NCBI GenBank assembly: GCA_021779695.1
Contig: JAJYAE010000020.1
Location: forward strand, 1-27,478
Reading direction: 5' to 3'
Source: Acidobacteriota bacterium
GTDB lineage: Bacteria > Acidobacteriota > Terriglobia > Terriglobales > Acidobacteriaceae
Length of the DNA stretch: 27,478 bases
The position numbers and the translations under genes were made by a program. Below the pieces are notes generated by a model. That model was not told the DNA's origin and searched no databases. It worked only from the letters and a program-made list of their open reading frames with translations. This document shows positions 25,123 through 27,478 of this stretch, one piece after another. The stretch's first letter is position 1. Each line of letters begins with the position of its first letter.

Positions 25123-25784
25123 GCACAAGCCACGAACATGGCATTCCGCCCCAGGCGGACGAAATGAAGGAAAGTGCGGAAGTGACGGCAGCCAAGGCTG
25201 CGAAGCACAGCCGCCGGGCTTTCCTGTTCAAGCTGTCGCTGGCGTTGAATGGAGCCGTAGGTGCGGTGATTGCAGTGCCCATTCTCGGATACCTGCTGGG
25301 ACCGGCTTTGAAGAAGAACGCCAGCTACAACTCGTGGGTGTCACTGGGGTCGATCAGCGAGTTTCCGGAGGGCGAGACCCGCCTGGTGGATTATCGCAAC
25401 CCGACGACCACGGTGACCGACGGCATGACAGGAAATGCAGCGTGCTGGGTGCGGCACGTTGCAGGAAAGCAGTTCCAGGTGTTTGCCATCAACTGCGCAC
25501 ATCTGGGATGCCCTGTGCGGTGGTTTCCGCAGTCACGGCTGTTTCTGTGTCCGTGCCATGGCGGCGCGTACTACGAAGATGGATCACGGGCGTCGGGCCC
25601 GCCGGAGCGGGGATTGTTTGAATACAACTACACGGTGGCTGGCAACCATTTGCTGATCGAGGCCGGATCGCTGCCGACGCTTTCGACCGAGGCATGCAAC
25701 AGGAAGAAGCCGCTTATCCAGATTGAGCCGCAAGCGCCGGAGGGCGCGGTGGCCGAGGATGGACGTTCTGCGAGGTCGTCGTAA
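25119..25784 (+). CDS. qcrA: Rieske [2Fe-2S] iron-sulfur protein of a bc complex
   Basis: 221 aa. Takes one electron from quinol at the Qo site and passes it to a c-type heme. A single membrane anchor (about 41-60) follows SRRAFLFKLS, an Arg-Arg start that resembles a Tat-type signal. The cluster motifs are CAHLGC (126-131) and CPCHGG (144-149): ligands Cys126, His128, Cys144 and His147, and the disulfide Cys131-Cys146. The GPP loop follows at RASGPPERG. The start overlaps the preceding stop (ATGA) and the stop overlaps the cytochrome b start by one base. The symbol follows common use for bacterial Rieske subunits. Confidence 0.95.
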   Translation: MSTSHEHGIPPQADEMKESAEVTAAKAAKHSRRAFLFKLSLALNGAVGAVIAVPILGYLLGPALKKNASYNSWVSLGSISEFPEGETRLVDYRNPTTTVTDGMTGNAACWVRHVAGKQFQVFAINCAHLGCPVRWFPQSRLFLCPCHGGAYYEDGSRASGPPERGLFEYNYTVAGNHLLIEAGSLPTLSTEACNRKKPLIQIEPQAPEGAVAEDGRSARSS

Positions 25785-27304
25785 TGGAGAGCCCGAAGGC
25801 AAAACAGAGCACGAGCATCAAGTTGTTTGACTGGTTTGAGAGCCGGCTGGGGCTGGCGAAGCCGTTAACGGAAGCGGCACAGCATCCAACCCCGGAGCGG
25901 AGCGCGAGCTGGTGGTACGTGTTTGGCAGCGCGGCGACGGTGCTGCTGATGCTGCAGGTGATGACGGGGATTCTGCTGGCACTGGTCTATTCGCCGTCCG
26001 CCGGCGAGGCCTGGAGCAGCCTGCAATTTCTGAATCACAATGTGACGCTTGGGTGGTTCCTGCGCGCGATGCACGGCTGGGGATCGGATTTCATGATCGC
26101 CATCGTGCTGATTCACCTGGTGCAAGTGTTTCTGTTTGGTGCGTATAAGTTTCCGCGCGAGCTGACGTGGATCATCGGCGTGTTTCTGCTGCTTTTGACG
26201 CTGGGCATGGCATTTACCGGCCAGGTATTGCGCTTTGACCAGGACGCATACTGGGGCCTGGGCATCGGCGCCTCCATTGTGAGCCGCATTCCCCTGGCAG
26301 GCGGGCCGATGGTGCATCTGCTACTTGGCGGTCCGATTGTGGGCGGCACAACCCTGACGCGGTTCTTCGCGCTGCATGTTTTCATCATTCCGGGGATCTT
26401 GCTGGTGCTGGTTGGGCTGCACATCTGGATGGTGCTGCGACTGGGGATCAACGAGTGGCCGATGCCGGGACGGATTGTGAGCAAGGCCAGCTACGTGCAG
26501 GAATACCATGACGCGACACACAAGGATGGAATTCCGTTTGTGCCGGATGCGGCGTGGAAGGATGCCGTGTTTGCGGCGGCGATTCTTTTGTCTGTGATGG
26601 CGTGCGCGCTGCTGCTGGGACCGATTGGGCCCACCGGACAGCCGGACCCGACGATTATTCAGACGGCGCCGAAACCGGACTTCGCCTTCCTGTGGCTCTA
26701 TGCTGTGCTGGCCTACCTGCCGCCGGAGCTGGAGACACCCTTTCTTTTCATTGCTCCGATTGTGGTGATTGGGGGCATGCTGCTGTTGCCGCTGGTGGCG
26801 GGCGAAGGCGAGAAGCACTGGTCGCGCCGTCCTGTCGCGGTGGTGATGGTGGCCGTGATTGCGGTGACGCTGGGTGCGTTTACGCGATTGGGCACCTACA
26901 CGCCCTGGAGCCCGCTGATGAGCGCGTGGTCCGGGGATCCCATTCCAACGAGCTACCTGAAGGGACGCTCACCGCTGGAACGCGAAGGCGCGCTTGTTTT
27001 GCAAAACAAGCAATGCCGCAACTGCCACGCCCTGGGCGGCGAAGGCGGCATGCGCGGACCGGCGCTGGACAACATCGCCGCGCGAATGACGGAAGACCAG
27101 ATGATTCGCCAGGTGCTGCAGGGCGGCGGAAACATGCCAGCCTATGGAAAGGCGTTGAGCCAGGAGGAGACAAGGGCGCTGGTGAGCTTTCTAATGACTC
27201 TGCGCGGTAAGGATCTGTCGCCGGCGCAGGACTTTTCACGGCAACTGACGCGGACCAATAGCTCCGCGGAGCCCGCAGCTGAGAACGGCGCGCAAGTGCG
27301 GTAA
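25784..27304 (+). CDS. Cytochrome b (b6-type) with fused C-terminal cytochrome c domain
   Basis: 506 aa. Quinol-oxidising core of the bc complex. Heme b ligands are His97/His111 and His198/His213; the 14-residue gap in the second pair is the b6-type pattern, against 13 in bc1. No Cys is found where plant cytochrome b6 binds its extra heme. A subunit IV-like part follows (about 255-365) in the same chain. The Qo-site motif, normally PEWY or PDWY, aligns with PDFA (298-301) in KPDFAFLWLYAVLAYLPPELE. After the last helix comes a monoheme cytochrome c domain with CRNCH (411-415) and likely Met ligand in NMPAYG. The fusion joins b6, subunit IV and a cytochrome c in one protein. Confidence 0.94.
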   Translation: MESPKAKQSTSIKLFDWFESRLGLAKPLTEAAQHPTPERSASWWYVFGSAATVLLMLQVMTGILLALVYSPSAGEAWSSLQFLNHNVTLGWFLRAMHGWGSDFMIAIVLIHLVQVFLFGAYKFPRELTWIIGVFLLLLTLGMAFTGQVLRFDQDAYWGLGIGASIVSRIPLAGGPMVHLLLGGPIVGGTTLTRFFALHVFIIPGILLVLVGLHIWMVLRLGINEWPMPGRIVSKASYVQEYHDATHKDGIPFVPDAAWKDAVFAAAILLSVMACALLLGPIGPTGQPDPTIIQTAPKPDFAFLWLYAVLAYLPPELETPFLFIAPIVVIGGMLLLPLVAGEGEKHWSRRPVAVVMVAVIAVTLGAFTRLGTYTPWSPLMSAWSGDPIPTSYLKGRSPLEREGALVLQNKQCRNCHALGGEGGMRGPALDNIAARMTEDQMIRQVLQGGGNMPAYGKALSQEETRALVSFLMTLRGKDLSPAQDFSRQLTRTNSSAEPAAENGAQVR

Positions 27305-27307
27305 AGG

Positions 27308-27478
27308 ATGACATCTGCCATACAGGCCGTGATGGACGACTGGGAGGTGCCAGTTTGGCTGACGCTGGGCACAGTGGTGACCTCGGCCATTTATGTGCGC
27401 GGATGGCTTGCCCTTCGCAAGACGCGGCCAGGGCAGTTTAACGGAACGCGGCTTCTATTCTTTCTATCCGGCATGGCG
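27308..27478 (+). CDS. CtaG-like cytochrome c oxidase assembly protein (5' part only, cut by window edge)
   Basis: 57 codons are visible from the ATG at 27308 with no stop. The translated start (WEVPVWLTLGTVVTSAIYVRGW, then FNGTRLLFFLSGMA) looks like the first helix and loop of the caa3-type CtaG family of polytopic membrane proteins that help copper assembly of oxidases. It is 3 bp after the cytochrome b stop and clearly in the same operon. The family call rests on a short stretch and on context. Confidence 0.75.
   Translation, partial: MTSAIQAVMDDWEVPVWLTLGTVVTSAIYVRGWLALRKTRPGQFNGTRLLFFLSGMA

Noticed and set aside
1..27478. CRISPR array, tRNA, rRNA, insertion sequence or prophage
   Set aside because: No regularly spaced direct repeats, no cloverleaf or rRNA segments recognised by eye, and no transposase or integrase motifs in any frame examined.

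Overview
The window is a GC-rich bacterial chromosome segment. The gene repertoire most resembles Acidobacteria of the Terriglobia/Acidobacteriaceae type: a DUF4382-like lipoprotein, an ArsR plus AHSA1-type pair, a caa3 oxidase in one operon with a b6-type bc complex, and a very long SLBB export protein. This placement is from recalled family patterns, not from a search. No tRNA, rRNA, CRISPR array, transposase, integrase or phage gene was seen; the segment looks like ordinary chromosome.

Layout. (1) 1-1585, minus strand: mntR-mntH manganese uptake pair, mntH running off the left edge. (2) 1855-2698, minus: ArsR-type regulator overlapping an AHSA1/SRPBCC protein. (3) 2995-4428, minus: DUF4382-like secreted lipoprotein. 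(4) 5090-7770, minus: tolC-emrA/hlyD efflux pair closed by hairpins and lacking a pump gene in the window. (5) 7981-8673, minus: divergent sigma-like protein. (6) 8860-14810: a polyphosphate and phosphohistidine group with ppk1, a polytopic membrane protein coupled to a methyltransferase, sixA, and a ppx/gppA gene that converges on sixA with overlapping 3' ends. (7) 14969-19369: a divergent exopolysaccharide pair, a sugar-1-phosphate transferase on minus and an SLBB/Wza-like export protein on plus, separated by about 0.7 kb with a consensus CRP-type palindrome. (8) 20025 to the right edge, plus: a respiratory operon of coxB (with cytochrome c domain), coxA, coxC, an unknown membrane protein, a diheme cytochrome c lipoprotein, a Rieske protein, cytochrome b with a C-terminal cytochrome c, and a CtaG-like assembly protein cut by the edge.

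How it works together. The last block could encode a complete quinol-to-oxygen chain: quinol is oxidised by cytochrome b and Rieske, electrons pass through up to four c-type hemes (two in the lipoprotein, one fused to cytochrome b, one fused to CoxB) to CuA and the heme-copper centre. Junctions are tight (ATGA or TAATG overlaps), which suggests co-translation and perhaps a stable supercomplex. Three residue-level oddities stand out: PDFA where the Qo-site PEWY motif is expected, no Met at the expected axial position of the second heme in the diheme protein, and an HD-to-RD change in Ppx. Strong inverted repeats lie 3' of several transcription units.
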